A DNA stretch of 31,707 bases from Oscillospiraceae bacterium (GCA_900768705.1 CAAGEB010000069.1:1-31707); one strand, 5' to 3'; numbered from the stretch's first letter, positions 1 to 8,114 are shown. The notes: generated by a model not told the origin, from the sequence alone. Program-made: numbers and translations.

Positions 1-4
1 ACGA

Positions 5-109
5 CCGACAGGATGTCGGACGGTGTTCGCCCCAGCGGCACACGATGTGCCGCACAAAAGGCGAACACTCTATAATCTGACTGCGCAATATGCGCACAAT
101 CTCTGTGCG
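5..109. other. Cluster of perfect hairpins upstream of the lipoprotein gene
   Basis: Several perfect inverted repeats follow one another. CCGACA (5-10) pairs with 14-19. GTGTTCGCC (23-31) pairs with 60-68 and encloses GCGGCACA (35-42) paired with 46-53. TGCGCA (82-87) can pair with 91-96, while CGCACA (93-98) can pair instead with 104-109, so the last two stems exclude each other. No poly-T tract follows, so it is not a simple terminator. It may be a structured 5' leader or a repeat cut by the window edge. I recognise no riboswitch class. No convincing promoter was seen in 1-184. Confidence 0.45.
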
Positions 110-184
110 GTATTGCCTTAAATATTGTAAAAAATGTGTAAATGTGTATGAGTGAAGAGATATATTAACGGAGTAGTGACAGAT

Positions 185-1450
185 ATGCAGAAAAAATATA
201 CCGGCAGGATTCTGAAATACGCAGCTGCGGCTTTGGCGGCCATAGGTATGGTTTCCGCCGCAGGATGTTCGGCAGGGGAAAAACAAAGCAGTGCCGAAGC
301 CATAAAGCTTTCCGTTTGGTGTACCGGAGGCGATGTGGAAATGGTTCAGGGCATGGTGGACGAATTTAAGCAGCTGCATTCGGACGAGGCGTCCTTTGAA
401 ATAACCATAAGCGCCGAAAAGGAAGATACCTGCAAGCAGACAGTGCTTACCAATCCGCAAGCCGCTGCGGATATATACACCTTTGCCGCAGACCAGTTCC
501 TTGAGCTGTATAATGCCGGTGCTTTGCTGGAAATAACCGAAAATACCGACGCTGTTATTGACGCCAACGGCGGAGACGATTCCGGAGCAATCCGTGCGGC
601 TTCTGCGGACGGCAGGCTTTACGCCTATCCTTTGACATCGGGAAACGGGTATTTTCTCTACTACAATTCGGAGTACTATACCAAAGAAGATATTGAAAGT
701 ATGGACAGAATACTGGAAATTGCCGCCGAAAACGGCAAAAAGGTCGCTATGGACTTTACCAGCGGCTGGTACATATATTCATTCTTCAAGGGTGCGGGTC
801 TTAATGTTGGTATGAACAGCGATGGAATTTCCAATTACTGTGACTGGAATTCCACGGTGGGAAAATACTCCGGCGTGGATGTTGCGGAAGCTATGCTAGC
901 CATTGCACGCAATGAGGGCTTTATCAGCTGCAAGGACGAAGAACTGGTAAAGGGCGCTCAGGACGGCACGATTATTGCCGCCGTAAACGGAACATGGAAC
1001 GACAAATATTTCCGTCAGGCTTACGGAGACGGCTACGCCGCAGCAAAGCTTCCCGAGTTCACTATCGCCGGAAACAGCGAGCAGATGTGTTCATTTGCGG
1101 GATATAAGCTGATAGGAGTAAATGCCTATTCCGATAGTCCGCAATGGTCAATGCGGCTTGCGGACTGGCTCACCAACGAAGAAAACCAGATGAAGCGTTT
1201 CAGGATAAACGGCGAATGTCCCTCCAATGTAAACGCCGCTGCCTCTCCAGAGGTTAAGGCAAGCCCTGCCATATCCGCACAGAGCGAGCAGGCTGTTTAC
1301 GGGACAATACAGAATGTGGCAGATCAGTTCTGGTCTCCCTCGTATCTTTTCGGAACTACCATAGCGGCAAAGAATGTTGACGAAGTGGAGCTTCAGGCAT
1401 TGCTTGATACAATGGTTGAAGGAATTACCGCTCCTCCGATTGAAAGCTAG
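185..1450 (+). CDS. Extracellular solute-binding lipoprotein (ABC family 1-like)
   Basis: This is a 421-residue lipoprotein resembling the sugar-type substrate-binding proteins of ABC importers (family 1), which are tethered outside the membrane. I chose the ATG at 185 (GGAG at 170-173) because it gives a standard signal: basic MQKKYTGR, hydrophobic stretch, and lipobox SAAGC with the lipidated Cys at residue 28. An in-frame GTG at 152 would add 11 residues. After Cys28 comes the typical family start (KLSVWCTGGDVEMVQGMV) and a conserved-looking hinge region with LYAYPLTSGNGYFLYYN. No permease or ATPase gene lies nearby. The next gene, 68 bp downstream on the same strand, is a membrane HD-GYP phosphodiesterase, so the protein may work as a ligand sensor rather than, or as well as, an importer subunit; this is inference. 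The ligand is unknown. Confidence 0.88.
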   Translation: MQKKYTGRILKYAAAALAAIGMVSAAGCSAGEKQSSAEAIKLSVWCTGGDVEMVQGMVDEFKQLHSDEASFEITISAEKEDTCKQTVLTNPQAAADIYTFAADQFLELYNAGALLEITENTDAVIDANGGDDSGAIRAASADGRLYAYPLTSGNGYFLYYNSEYYTKEDIESMDRILEIAAENGKKVAMDFTSGWYIYSFFKGAGLNVGMNSDGISNYCDWNSTVGKYSGVDVAEAMLAIARNEGFISCKDEELVKGAQDGTIIAAVNGTWNDKYFRQAYGDGYAAAKLPEFTIAGNSEQMCSFAGYKLIGVNAYSDSPQWSMRLADWLTNEENQMKRFRINGECPSNVNAAASPEVKASPAISAQSEQAVYGTIQNVADQFWSPSYLFGTTIAAKNVDEVELQALLDTMVEGITAPPIES

Positions 1451-1518
1451 TCGGAACAATATGCGCAGCGGCTGAAACGGAAGCAGGATGGACATTTGGC
1501 AGAACGAGGTGGTTTTAA

Positions 1519-2856
1519 GTGAAACATATTTCGCTGAAAATATTTATACTGGTGCTTATTGCGGGCATTGTGGGAATTGCCGGCGTCGGCATTCTCAAAA
1601 GCGATATTGATCTGCTGTCGGGAAACTACCGTGTTATAATCGACGAGCATTCCGAAAATATCAACACCACAAATGAAATTCGTCTGCTGCTCTATAAACA
1701 TCAGACTGTTGTTACAAAGCATGTTATGGCGGATACGGAACAAAAGTACATAGAGTACAAAGCTCAGGCGAATGAGCTGTCCTCAAAGCTTATGGATATT
1801 TTTACGGACTTCGGCGATAAAATGAGCGGCGGAATTAGAGAACAGCTGTTCCATGCGGCTTATACAGAATTTTGCAGCTACATCGACGACAGCAAAAACG
1901 CCATGCAGCTGTCGTATGACGGAAAGAAAGGCACTGCAAATTACTATGTTGTGGTGGTTATGGACTCGCAGATAAAAAAAGTAAACAACGCCTTTGACGA
2001 TCTGGACGCTTATTTCCGTTCGGAAATCACCGAAGCAAGGAATAAAATGGAGGAATGTATAAATGCCTCCAGAATAAGCGCTATGATATGCGTTCCCGTT
2101 ATCATAATCGCTATGCTTGTAACTCTGTTTTTCTGTGTAAGAATGACTTCTAACCTTGACAGGTACAAAACCAAGCTTGAGCATGACATAGCAGCCAAAA
2201 ATGCCGCCCTGCGCAGGCATAATGAGAAAATGCTTTCTTTGCAGAACAACACAATTATCGGACTTGCCAATCTGATTGAAAGCAGGGACGGCGACACAGG
2301 CGAGCATGTCAAGAGAACCAGCCTGTATGTCAATATGCTTGCAAAGGAAGCGCAGAATCAGGGTTATCACGCAGATATACTCACTGACGAGTATATTGAG
2401 CTGCTGACCAAAGCAGCTCCTTTGCACGATATAGGAAAGATTGCCGTTTCCGATACGATCCTCAACAAGCCGGGCAAGCTCACCGCCGAGGAATTTGAGG
2501 TTATGAAAAAACACGCAGAAATAGGCGGAACTATGGTACGGGAGGTAATCGGCGGAATTGAAGCGGACGATTATGTGAAAATAGCCTCTCAAGTGGCGTC
2601 CTATCATCATGAAAAGTGGGACGGCTCCGGCTACTGCAAGGGAATGTCCGGCGAACAAATTCCGATTTGCGCACGAATTATGGCAATTGCCGATGTGTTT
2701 GACGCACTGGTAAGCAAACGCTGCTACAAGAAGCCTATGCCGGTTGACAAAGCATTCGGAATTATTTCGGAGTCTGCAGGAAGCCATTTTGACCCGACGC
2801 TGGCGAAAATCTTTGTGGGACTTCGTGAAGAGATTGAAGCCACAGTGTCATTTTAA
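1519..2856 (+). CDS. Membrane HD-GYP c-di-GMP phosphodiesterase (GYC variant)
   Basis: This 445-residue membrane signalling enzyme is predicted to hydrolyse cyclic di-GMP. The GTG start at 1519 follows GAGGTGG at 1506-1512. The order is: TM helix about 7-26; an extracytoplasmic helical region to about 185, like four-helix-bundle sensors; TM helix about 187-208; a short coiled coil; then an HD-GYP domain from about 240. Visible motifs are GEHVKRTS, LHDIGKI (His303-Asp304), a KKHAEIGG stretch, and HHEKWDGSGY (His363-His364-Glu365). The signature GYP reads GYC (Cys373), while the rest (KGMSGEQIPICARIMAIADVFDAL) is canonical, so metal ligands and catalysis are probably kept. It follows the lipoprotein gene closely, suggesting co-expression and perhaps that the lipoprotein feeds ligand information to the extracytoplasmic domain; that link is inference. 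Confidence 0.9.
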   Translation: MKHISLKIFILVLIAGIVGIAGVGILKSDIDLLSGNYRVIIDEHSENINTTNEIRLLLYKHQTVVTKHVMADTEQKYIEYKAQANELSSKLMDIFTDFGDKMSGGIREQLFHAAYTEFCSYIDDSKNAMQLSYDGKKGTANYYVVVVMDSQIKKVNNAFDDLDAYFRSEITEARNKMEECINASRISAMICVPVIIIAMLVTLFFCVRMTSNLDRYKTKLEHDIAAKNAALRRHNEKMLSLQNNTIIGLANLIESRDGDTGEHVKRTSLYVNMLAKEAQNQGYHADILTDEYIELLTKAAPLHDIGKIAVSDTILNKPGKLTAEEFEVMKKHAEIGGTMVREVIGGIEADDYVKIASQVASYHHEKWDGSGYCKGMSGEQIPICARIMAIADVFDALVSKRCYKKPMPVDKAFGIISESAGSHFDPTLAKIFVGLREEIEATVSF

Positions 2857-2965
2857 TCGGCAGGCAAGCCGGGAAGGAAACTATATCCCATCGAAACACA
2901 TTGCAATATTGGTTAGCATGTGTCCTGCCTATACAGCTTGTTGAAAAAGTCTCTTCGACAAGAAA

Positions 2966-3109
2966 AGAATAATGAATAACGAAGAATGAATAATTATGGT
3001 ATCGGCTTCGCCGATTGTTCTAAAAATATGATTATAACGAATTATTTAGAATATGCGCCCGAAGGGTACACCACCATTATTCACTATTCATTATTCATTA
3101 TTCATTACG
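2966..3109. repeat. AT-rich palindromic (MITE-like) element
   Basis: Imperfect terminal inverted repeats of about 35 bp rich in GAATAATGAATAA (left arm 2966-3000, right arm 3071-3109) enclose two smaller hairpins: ATCGGC-TTC-GCCGAT at 3001-3015, and TTCTAAA with TTTAGAA around 3018-3050. There is no coding capacity. The layout suggests a small non-autonomous mobile or REP-like repeat between convergent operons. No second copy was seen in this window, so mobility is inference. With the adjoining terminator hairpins it accounts for most of the gene-free stretch 2857-3176. Confidence 0.5.
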
Positions 3110-3134
3110 ATAAACCCCGCTTTCAGGGTTTATC
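3109..3134. terminator. Hairpin between convergent genes (first of two)
   Basis: GATAAACCC (3109-3117) pairs perfectly with GGGTTTATC (3126-3134) around an 8-nt loop. It lies between the HD-GYP gene and the convergent HAD gene. There is no long U tract on either side, so it is probably an auxiliary transcription stop or RNA 3'-end structure. Confidence 0.4.
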
Positions 3135-3145
3135 GACAGACTGAA

Positions 3146-3170
3146 AGAGCGAACCTGCCCGGTTCGCTCT
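3146..3170. terminator. Likely bidirectional terminator at the end of the minus-strand operon
   Basis: AGAGCGAACC (3146-3155) pairs perfectly with GGTTCGCTCT (3161-3170) around a 5-nt loop, a stable 10-bp stem 7 bp past the stop of the minus-strand HAD gene. A T-rich stretch (CTTAATTTATTT) follows on the plus strand, and only a short TTTC follows on the minus strand. Confidence 0.6.
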
Positions 3171-3176
3171 CTTAAT

Positions 3177-3938
3177 TTATTTCCTCACTATGATTTTTTC
3201 CAGCCTGTCGCAGATAAAATCCGAAAAACAGCCGTTTTCATTCCATACCTCTTTTGTCGGACCTTCAACCTTGTCCGACAGCCACTTCGGCAGAAATGCA
3301 ATTTTGGCATTTTCCAGCATAGATATATCGGGCGTATCGTCTCCCGCCGCAGCGTCAATAGAAAGACCGGAATAATCCGCAAAACGCTTTACCGCATTGC
3401 CTTTGTTGATGGAAACCGGTATGCAGTAAACCTTTCTGCTGTCATAATGAATATTCAGCAATGATGAATTGACGGCGCTCTTTAGTTCCTCCGCCGCCGC
3501 TTCGGGATTTTCCGCTCTGGCATAAATCAGAATATTCTCGGTGATGTGGATATCCTCTTCGGCAAATTTATCCCTGTACCATTTTTCCGCTTTGGGAAGC
3601 TCCGCAATTTCTTCTCCGGCACAGTCCAGAGTTTCAGCAAGCCATTTTTCATCGGGTACGCCGTTTTCCAGCAGCATTGCGCCACGGCAGATAATCGCAT
3701 ATTCGCAGCGGAATTTTTGCAGAACGCTCTCAAGCCGTGCATATTGCGGCTGGGCACGGGCGGTGACGGGAATAACATTAATATCGTCGTGTTCCGAAAG
3801 GAAATCAAAGGTTTTACGTGTCATATAGCTTTGCAGCTTCCCGTCAATATATTCCGCAGGAATTAATTCCTCTCCCGAAAATTTATGGCGGTGCGAATAT
3901 ATCAGTGTGCTGTCTAAATCGATGAACAGATTAATCAA
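3177..3938 (-). CDS. HAD-family phosphatase of the Ter-type biosynthetic operon
   Basis: This is a 253-residue haloacid-dehalogenase hydrolase. The N-terminus LFIDLDSTL carries the nucleophile and acid Asp7 and Asp9, VIPVTARA is motif II, and AAGDDTPD near the C-terminus is the metal-binding motif IV. An in-frame start at 3971 exists, but AGGAG (3946-3950) sits 7 nt before a TTG at 3938, and starting there places the DxD motif at the very N-terminus as usual for the family, so TTG 3938 is preferred. It is the last of five co-directional genes that match the biosynthetic set associated with Ter (tellurium-resistance) systems, where a HAD phosphatase is a regular member. It presumably dephosphorylates a pathway intermediate; the substrate is unknown. 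Confidence 0.87.
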   Translation of the reverse strand: MINLFIDLDSTLIYSHRHKFSGEELIPAEYIDGKLQSYMTRKTFDFLSEHDDINVIPVTARAQPQYARLESVLQKFRCEYAIICRGAMLLENGVPDEKWLAETLDCAGEEIAELPKAEKWYRDKFAEEDIHITENILIYARAENPEAAAEELKSAVNSSLLNIHYDSRKVYCIPVSINKGNAVKRFADYSGLSIDAAAGDDTPDISMLENAKIAFLPKWLSDKVEGPTKEVWNENGCFSDFICDRLEKIIVRK

Positions 3939-3948
3939 GTCTTTTCTC

Positions 3949-4947
3949 CTATAACACAATCGGTACTTCAATGTGGGTTACGCTGCACTCTTTTTTGTTA
4001 TTTTCCCAAGGCTTTTCAATACCAAGCAATTTATTCACCGCAATGTTCGGTATATTAATTCCGCTTGCAAGACAGGACATCTGTACGCCTCCCGACATTC
4101 TGGCATTTACCTCCAGCAGATACGGCACTCCCTCCAGATATTTGAACTGGATATTGCAGGGCTGTTCAAGCCGGAATTTTTCCACCAGTCTGCGGCAGGT
4201 GTCAATAATGCCCTCATCGTAATGAATTTTCTCAATCCGTGAAGCAGCCTTAACTCTGGGAACGGCAATCAGACCGCTCGGTGTATTCAGACAATCCACG
4301 CTAATTTCCTCATCGGGGAGATAGGGCATTATCATCACGGGAGAAAAGCTTTCCCGTTCCGAAAGGGATTTCATTGCCGCCTCAAAGCTCATACGGGTTG
4401 TCTGCTTTTTGAACAGAGCTTCATAGCCCTTGGGAGTATTGTCAATCAGGCGATAGCTTTTTCCACCCTCGTCCCTGACAAATTTAAAGCATACCTTTTC
4501 ATATTTCGCCGACAGACAGCGGTAGGCTTTCTCAAAATCCTCGGCGTTGGTCGCCATATAGTATTCGGGAACAATGCCTATTTTCTCATCTGTAAACGCC
4601 CGATACGCTTTGTCCTTATCTCCCAGCAGAGACATAAGTTCGTGATTTTCTGCCATTACCCGAACGCCTGCACGGGAAAAATCCTCCTTGCGTTGGCTTA
4701 TGGCAAGCATTTCTCTGTGGGGTACAAACACATCCACATTATGCTCCCTGCAGAATTGGAGACAGAAATCCACATATTCCCCGCCCTTTATCGGCGGTTC
4801 CCTGTACCATTCGTCACAGACTGCCATTATCGGTGATTCTTCCTTTTCATTGCTTCCGATAATGTAAAAATCCTTTTCATTTTCCTTGATAAGATTTATT
4901 ATGTTATATGCCGTACTAAACCAGTGATTAAGCCAGATTTTAACCAT
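3949..4947 (-). CDS. ATP-grasp ligase of the Ter-type biosynthetic operon
   Basis: This is a 332-residue ATP-grasp enzyme, expected to join a carboxylate to an amine or similar nucleophile with ATP. The N-terminal third (MVKIWLNHWFSTAYNIINLI onward) is the pre-ATP-grasp domain. The ATP-binding part includes VCFKFVRDEGGKSYRLID and MPYLPDEEISVDCL, and the Mg-binding end is YLLEVNARMSGG with the expected Glu and Asn. ATG 4947 follows AGGAG about 6 nt upstream. It starts 9 bp after the StiP stop and ends 10 bp before the HAD start, so the genes are surely one transcript. It resembles the ATP-grasp family found beside PRTase, StiP and HAD genes in Ter loci. The substrate is not determinable from sequence. 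Confidence 0.88.
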   Translation of the reverse strand: MVKIWLNHWFSTAYNIINLIKENEKDFYIIGSNEKEESPIMAVCDEWYREPPIKGGEYVDFCLQFCREHNVDVFVPHREMLAISQRKEDFSRAGVRVMAENHELMSLLGDKDKAYRAFTDEKIGIVPEYYMATNAEDFEKAYRCLSAKYEKVCFKFVRDEGGKSYRLIDNTPKGYEALFKKQTTRMSFEAAMKSLSERESFSPVMIMPYLPDEEISVDCLNTPSGLIAVPRVKAASRIEKIHYDEGIIDTCRRLVEKFRLEQPCNIQFKYLEGVPYLLEVNARMSGGVQMSCLASGINIPNIAVNKLLGIEKPWENNKKECSVTHIEVPIVL

Positions 4948-4956
4948 ATTATTCTC

Positions 4957-6006
4957 CTAGTTATCCGCAAGAGCTTCGATTATTCCGCAGGCACGGTAGT
5001 TTTTCAGAGGATATTCCGTGACCTCTGTGCCTTTTTCTTCAGCCAGCTGATACAAATGTCCCAGATGTTCATTGTCCTCCAGACTGTGTACCAGTATCAG
5101 CCTCGGCATTCTTCTCAGCAAAACACGGGTTGCTTCGCCTATACCCGGCTTTACAAGATTAATGTCCTTTATGCCGAAATCACGGCATATATTTTTAACC
5201 TCCTCCATACCGTCATATAAAAGCGGTCTGTCCTCGGGAAGAGACATTTCCTCCGCAAAAAATTGTTCAACGGAATCAATGAAGGTGTAGGTTAAGTCAC
5301 GGTCCGCCAGCTCGCTGTAAAATGCCGCTCCGTGAAATTCCTTTTCCCCGATTATATCCTTTCGGTAAAATGTACGGCTCAGAAGCCCCGAAACCGTGGA
5401 ATTAAGACAGGAGCTTGCAATCAGAAAATCGTCGTTTGTACCGGCTTTTTCGGCAATTCCCGCCGGGTCGGATAATACCGCCAACCCCGGGCTTATCTGC
5501 GGAAAATCCTCCATAGCCTTGTTAAGCTCTCTTGTAATCGCTCCTTTTCCCGTCCAGCCGTCCACAAACTGTATGCTTTCCGGAGAATGTCTTTCAAGAA
5601 TATAATTTACGGCGTTTTTATCAATCCCTCTGCCCCGTATAATTGAAATGGTGTAGTGAAAAACCTTTGTTTTGTATTTGCGCTCCAGATAGTGTTTTAT
5701 CAGAATTCCCACCGGGGTTCCCGCCCGTGCCAGAGAAACCAGAACAATATTCTCTCCCTTCTCACGGCGTATTTTTTCGGAAACCGCCGCAGCGGCACGG
5801 GCCGTTAATTCGGAATACAGCTTCAACGCTCTGAAAAACATATCCATATAGGCTTCCGAAGGCACATATTCAATGGGCAGCATTTCGGAATAATGCACTC
5901 CGCTTTGTATCAGCTTTTCCCGTTCCTTTGTTCCCAACGGTTCTACCAGTCCTGTAATATCCTTGAGCAGAACAGTAACATCGGTGGGTTTATAAGTACC
6001 GAACAT
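4957..6006 (-). CDS. StiP-family PRTase-like protein with C-terminal PELOTA domain
   Basis: This 349-residue protein belongs to the family often labelled cysteine protease StiP, which domain analyses of Ter systems treat as an atypical phosphoribosyltransferase followed by a PELOTA RNA-binding-like domain. Residues 85-100 (ENIVLVSLARAGTPVG) form the Rossmann-like start. IQFVDGWTGKGAI (145-157) takes the place of the PRPP loop. The last 80 or so residues (PGIGEATRVLLRR, then ILVHSLEDNEHL and a YPLKNYRACGI end) look like PELOTA. GAAGGAG lies 5 nt upstream of ATG 6006, so this start is preferred over an in-frame TTG at 6021 that would overlap the RBS and the previous gene. The role is inferred as sugar or base transfer in nucleoside-like metabolite synthesis; the protease label is unlikely to be informative. 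Confidence 0.87.
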   Translation of the reverse strand: MFGTYKPTDVTVLLKDITGLVEPLGTKEREKLIQSGVHYSEMLPIEYVPSEAYMDMFFRALKLYSELTARAAAAVSEKIRREKGENIVLVSLARAGTPVGILIKHYLERKYKTKVFHYTISIIRGRGIDKNAVNYILERHSPESIQFVDGWTGKGAITRELNKAMEDFPQISPGLAVLSDPAGIAEKAGTNDDFLIASSCLNSTVSGLLSRTFYRKDIIGEKEFHGAAFYSELADRDLTYTFIDSVEQFFAEEMSLPEDRPLLYDGMEEVKNICRDFGIKDINLVKPGIGEATRVLLRRMPRLILVHSLEDNEHLGHLYQLAEEKGTEVTEYPLKNYRACGIIEALADN

Positions 6007-6007
6007 C

Positions 6008-7129
6008 TTACGCTCCTTCAACTATATATACTTTCCCGCAGCCCTTTTCTTTCAGGGCGGCGGTGATTTCTTTGCAGGAATAATCGCTTGCCCTGCCGCT
6101 GTCCGTAATAATCACTGCAGCGTCATATTCGCCGATATTATATATGTAGGTTTGCCGATTTGTGTCATAGAAGCTGTGAAGCAAATATCCGCTGTTAATA
6201 GGATAATCCTTGTCCGTGCATATCCCTATCGGGCTTCGGGTAGTGGCATGGCATTTTATGACTGCGGAGGGATAACGCTTTTCCAGCTCCCTGCCGAAAA
6301 CAAGAGCGGGATACATACATTCCTCCGTTCCGAGAATAAGAACACGGGAATTTTGAGCAAATATTATTTTTCCCGACAGCTCGTGGGAAAACGCTTTGCA
6401 ATTTGCAGCGTATTCCGAAATATCAACGCCTCTTCTGGGGTTTATCAGCTTGTTCTCCGAGGCAATTCTGATATATTCTGAGCATTGCTCCGAAACGGGC
6501 TTGGCGGGAGAAACACTGTACTTTTCCACCGCAGCGGATAAATCCTCATCGGGAAGCTTTACGAGATACTCGCCTTTTATCCCCGCCGCTTCCAGCCTCT
6601 GTTCATTTTCACGGGAAAGCCGGTTGATCACCGAGGCGGCAATTATCTCCCTGTCCGCTATCTGCGGAAACAATTCCCGCAGGCGGTTTACAATATTGAT
6701 AAGGGTCTTTCCGGTGGAAAGCTCGTCGTCGATAAAAATTATTCGGGAAGTATTATCAATGCGTTTTCCAAGATTTTCGGCGCAGAGCTTCTGCTCGGAG
6801 GCGTGACTGTGTTCCTCGCTGAAATACACCCACTCCCCGCAGTTTTTTTCCTCTTCCCTGGTGGTATGAAGATAAATACAGCCGTTTCCGAAATGCTCTG
6901 CAGCCGCTGCGGCAATGGCTGTGGCAGTTTCCGCAAAGCCTATCACCAGCCCCGTATCGGGATATTTCCGTGCCAGCATTTCACCGAGAGCAGACATCAT
7001 TCCAAGGGAAACGGAGGGGCTTACAGCAATGTGCTTTGCCTGAAGAGGATTGACCAGAAGATAGGAACGCTTTGAATTGTTAATCCGTTTTGCAAGTACA
7101 AATGTATTTTCCGCTGTATATTCCGACAT
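6008..7129 (-). CDS. Phosphoribosyltransferase with TRSP domain
   Basis: This is a 373-residue two-domain protein. Residues 129-142 (RIIFIDDELSTGKT) are a clear type I PRTase PRPP-binding loop, preceded by the GFAETATAIAAA flexible-loop region. The C-terminal domain contains TTRSPIGI (296-303), the signature of the TRSP domain that follows PRTase in Ter-associated operons. ATG 7129 has GGAGG 6 nt upstream, and the gene begins 1 bp after the aldolase stop, implying translational coupling. It is expected to use PRPP to ribosylate a base or base-like acceptor made by the neighbouring enzymes. The acceptor is unknown. Membership of the family is clear; the reaction is inference from the PRPP loop. 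Confidence 0.9.
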   Translation of the reverse strand: MSEYTAENTFVLAKRINNSKRSYLLVNPLQAKHIAVSPSVSLGMMSALGEMLARKYPDTGLVIGFAETATAIAAAAAEHFGNGCIYLHTTREEEKNCGEWVYFSEEHSHASEQKLCAENLGKRIDNTSRIIFIDDELSTGKTLINIVNRLRELFPQIADREIIAASVINRLSRENEQRLEAAGIKGEYLVKLPDEDLSAAVEKYSVSPAKPVSEQCSEYIRIASENKLINPRRGVDISEYAANCKAFSHELSGKIIFAQNSRVLILGTEECMYPALVFGRELEKRYPSAVIKCHATTRSPIGICTDKDYPINSGYLLHSFYDTNRQTYIYNIGEYDAAVIITDSGRASDYSCKEITAALKEKGCGKVYIVEGA

Positions 7130-7130
7130 T

Positions 7131-8114
7131 TCAATCCTCCGTATTTTCTTTTATGCCGTATATTTCAGCCAGATCCACAATACGCTTTGCCCACCCGGCG
7201 TGGCATTTAACTTCGTTCATTCTTGTTCCGTCGGCACTTTTTCCGACGCCAAGTTTGTCCGAGTCCCAGCCGAGAATTTTCACTGCGTCCTCATAATCGG
7301 CACGGCAGGGCTGAAGACTTTTATAAATCAGCGGCAGCTGACAGGGATGAATGGCAGTTTTCCCGACAAAGCCATTCAGTCTGTCCAGCTCCAGCTCGGT
7401 TTCAAGTCCCTTTGCCCACGGCTCTGAATCGTTTTTGCCGAAATACTCCCAGACTGCTCCGGATACCACATAATCGGAGGCAAAGACATTAATTATATCC
7501 GCAAAAATATCCCTGATAACGCCTATCTGATATATGTTCTGCGAAACGCTTCTTCGCAGACCGTAGAGATTGCTGAAATCATTTCCTCCCACACGGACAT
7601 TAAGCACATATTCCCGCATACTGTCCAGCACCTGCTTTATACCCGCAAGAGAACGGCTGCGTTTTTCCGTGTCGGCTATCATGGGACTTTCCAGAATTGG
7701 CATTATGTAAACCGTTTTATCCCGTTCGGCATTAATTTCTGTTATTATCTGTTTATACTCGCAGCAGTTCGACAAATCAAATTTCGGCAGTATATATCCC
7801 GTTACAATTCGCTCTATTCCGCTGTCGGCGGACAGCATATCGTGAATGTGCATAAGGTGTTCCGGGTTTCTTATTCTTATGAAGATAAGCGGAATTTTTT
7901 CGTCGGGCAGTCTGCTGATTTCTTTCAGAGTACCCAAAAGCGTTTTTTCCGCATTTTCAAGTGCGTCATCGCATATTGCGTCCTCCAGACAGAATGCCAT
8001 GGATGTCAGACAGGGGAAGTCCGTTATTTTTCCGGCAATGCCCTCTTTGACAGCGGGTGCATACAACAATCCTCCTACCATCAGGGCAAGTCTTTCTCGA
8101 CTGTATGTTATCAT
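7131..8114 (-). CDS. CitE-like HpcH/HpaI aldolase, first gene of the operon
   Basis: This 327-residue TIM-barrel C-C bond lyase is related to citrate lyase beta subunit and malyl-CoA lyases. Seen are FCLEDAICDDALENA (acidic strand near 40, as in CitE DLEDAV), PLIFIRIRNPEH (the conserved Arg), VRVGGNDFSNLYGLRRS, and GKTAIHPCQLPLI near the C-terminus, equivalent to CitE S/TAIHPxQ. ATG 8114 follows AAGGAG (8121-8126). It is promoter-proximal: a perfect consensus promoter lies about 50 bp upstream. In Ter-associated loci this subfamily occurs with the PRTase, StiP, ATP-grasp and HAD genes found here, where it is thought to make or cleave a carbon-chain precursor. The substrate is unknown. Confidence 0.9.
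   Translation of the reverse strand: MITYSRERLALMVGGLLYAPAVKEGIAGKITDFPCLTSMAFCLEDAICDDALENAEKTLLGTLKEISRLPDEKIPLIFIRIRNPEHLMHIHDMLSADSGIERIVTGYILPKFDLSNCCEYKQIITEINAERDKTVYIMPILESPMIADTEKRSRSLAGIKQVLDSMREYVLNVRVGGNDFSNLYGLRRSVSQNIYQIGVIRDIFADIINVFASDYVVSGAVWEYFGKNDSEPWAKGLETELELDRLNGFVGKTAIHPCQLPLIYKSLQPCRADYEDAVKILGWDSDKLGVGKSADGTRMNEVKCHAGWAKRIVDLAEIYGIKENTED

Noticed and set aside
71..76. TATAAT as promoter of the lipoprotein gene
   Set aside because: No acceptable -35 lies 16-18 nt upstream, and the site falls between hairpins more than 100 nt from the start codon.
1783..2787. Minus-strand open frame of 334 codons
   Set aside because: It is antisense to the HD-GYP gene; no RBS or domain.
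2937..2962. Terminator for the HD-GYP gene
   Set aside because: CTTGTTGAA/TTCGACAAG can pair (one G-T), but purine-rich sequence follows instead of a T tract.
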